Below are positions 30,701-30,774 of a DNA stretch of 30,774 nt, piece after piece (position 1 is the stretch's first letter; each line of letters opens with the position of its first letter). The notes below the pieces were generated by a model. It ran no database searches. It was not told where the DNA came from and saw only the letters and a program-made list of their open reading frames with translations. The stretch comes from Chara braunii (taxonomy: Eukaryota; Streptophyta; Charophyceae; Charales; Characeae), in contig BFEA01000436.1 in the NCBI GenBank assembly GCA_003427395.1, positions 1,365,081-1,395,854 on the forward strand. The letters are read 5' to 3'. The position numbers were made by a program, and so were the translations under genes.

Positions 30701-30774
30701 GGACGCGGAGTCGGAGGCGATGGCGGTGATGGCGGTTTGCAGTCGTCCCCGTTACAAGGCGGCGGCGATGGCGG
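27710..30774 (-). CDS. Gene B: proline-rich, cysteine-rich secreted protein (5' partial)
   Basis: Exon 2 is 27986-27710. The visible part of exon 1 is 30774-30446 and runs off the window, so the start and any signal peptide are missing. The splice is GG|GTGAGT...TGTGTGCAG|G, the same codon and phase as gene A. Visible exon 1 begins with two 32-residue proline-rich repeats built on PPSPPP and PPSPPSPPTP with CNGDDC, CNGSDC and CNGSSC motifs. The globular domain then starts (GSCGSPLKDCDFYFYGHE). This domain matches gene A at 30 of 37 residues in exon 1 and 71 of 91 in exon 2, keeping the six core cysteines and HRLYGNGRH, REFNVGNP and DFLNACIKVQISAAQY. The SPP-rich linker suggests a hydroxyproline-rich wall or matrix glycoprotein, as in extensins and pherophorins, but I do not claim homology. 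The N at 30616 falls in a third proline position and changes nothing. Confidence 0.85.
28076..28238. mobile_element. Short MITE of the CTAGGGCGCAGTCA family
   Basis: The left end AATTAGGGCACAGTTACG and the right end, reverse-complemented (AACTAGTGCGCAGTCACG), are inverted repeats, continuing into GGTTT..CAAAATRCATT. The termini match those of the elements at 13633-15286 and 22553-23564. It is a compact derivative inside gene B's intron. Confidence 0.65.
28599..28721 (+). pseudogene. U6 snRNA retropseudogene
   Basis: The sequence follows U6 from its 5' stem through GACATCCG, AAAATTGGAACGATACAGAG, ATTAGCATG, GCGTAAGGATGACACG and GGTCCAAA, keeping the ACAGAGA box and AGC triad. The 5' stem is altered (CTTCAGG for CTTCGGGG). 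Instead of a T-run terminator there is an A-rich tail (about 28697-28721). The copy is flanked by an 11-bp direct duplication with one mismatch, GATACCAACAG (28589-28599) and GATACCATCAG (28722-28732). No TATA or upstream U6 promoter element is evident. Tail plus duplication indicate LINE-mediated reverse transcription of a U6 RNA, so it is probably not expressed. Confidence 0.88.
29604..30140. mobile_element. Palindromic fold-back element, 537 bp
   Basis: The ends GGGTTAATTGCAAAAA and TTTTTGCAATTAACCC begin arms of roughly 180-210 nt. They pair through ATTGCTTTCTC, TTTCGTTGCAGCG, ACCGGGTTCCCATAGTTTGC, GCGTTTTGCCAAGTTTCACA and CTCTGGCCTC/CTTCTGGCCTC segments with indels. The right arm has about 30 nt extra. 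The centre holds A/T runs and GTGGCCGAGGCATC. No coding content; no clear target duplication. It lies in gene B's intron. Confidence 0.8.
30583..30774 (-). repeat. 96-bp coding repeat in gene B
   Basis: Two in-frame 96-nt units (30774-30679 and 30678-30583), nearly identical for their first 69 nt and diverged in the last 27. They encode the 32-residue proline-rich, C-x4-C-bearing repeat. More copies probably lie beyond the window edge. Confidence 0.9.

Overview
The window looks like nuclear DNA from a green-lineage eukaryote. The evidence is spliced genes with GT-AG introns, a plant-type U6 snRNA copy, a copia-type primer-binding site complementary to initiator tRNA-Met, proline-rich secreted proteins, many terminal-inverted-repeat elements and long CT/GA/CA microsatellites. 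A large, repeat-rich streptophyte algal genome (charophyte type) would fit, but that is inference: no marker gene here fixes the species.

The clearest genes are two paralogues lying tail to tail. Gene A (+ strand, exons 9475-9731 and 10975-11251) encodes a complete 177-residue secreted cysteine-rich protein. Gene B (- strand, exons 30774-30446, open at the window edge, and 27986-27710) encodes the same globular domain behind a proline-rich repeat with C-x4-C motifs. Both have one intron at the same codon and phase, and second exons of identical length (277 nt, 71 of 91 residues identical). I do not recognise the domain family.

Layout. 1-70 is a CA microsatellite. About 480-2335 is an AT-rich, decayed coding relic. 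4484-5805 may be a gene with a TATA box, an untranslated first exon and a 180-residue reading frame of unknown function. 6177-7963 (-) is a broken LINE-type ORF1 (gag-like, with a zinc knuckle) without an ORF2. 9227-11251 is gene A with its promoter. 11.3-17.6 kb is a dense nest of hairpins, microsatellites and non-autonomous DNA transposons. One of these is a PIF/Harbinger-like MITE with a TAA target duplication, inserted into an older element that has an inverted relative at 22.6-23.6 kb. 17.7-19.5 kb holds tandem duplications and the edge of a copia-like LTR. About 20.2-21.1 kb is a degenerate ~18-bp satellite. 23.6-24.5 kb is a Mutator-like element with a 9-bp target duplication. 25.4-25.7 kb holds two small fold-back elements. 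27.7-30.8 kb is gene B, whose intron contains a short MITE, a U6 retropseudogene and a 537-bp palindromic element.

Apart from genes A and B, and possibly the 5263-5805 frame, the window is mostly decayed or non-autonomous mobile DNA. The most interesting biology is the A/B pair: a possible wall or extracellular-matrix protein family in which one member has a minimal linker and the other an extensin-like cysteine-bearing linker.
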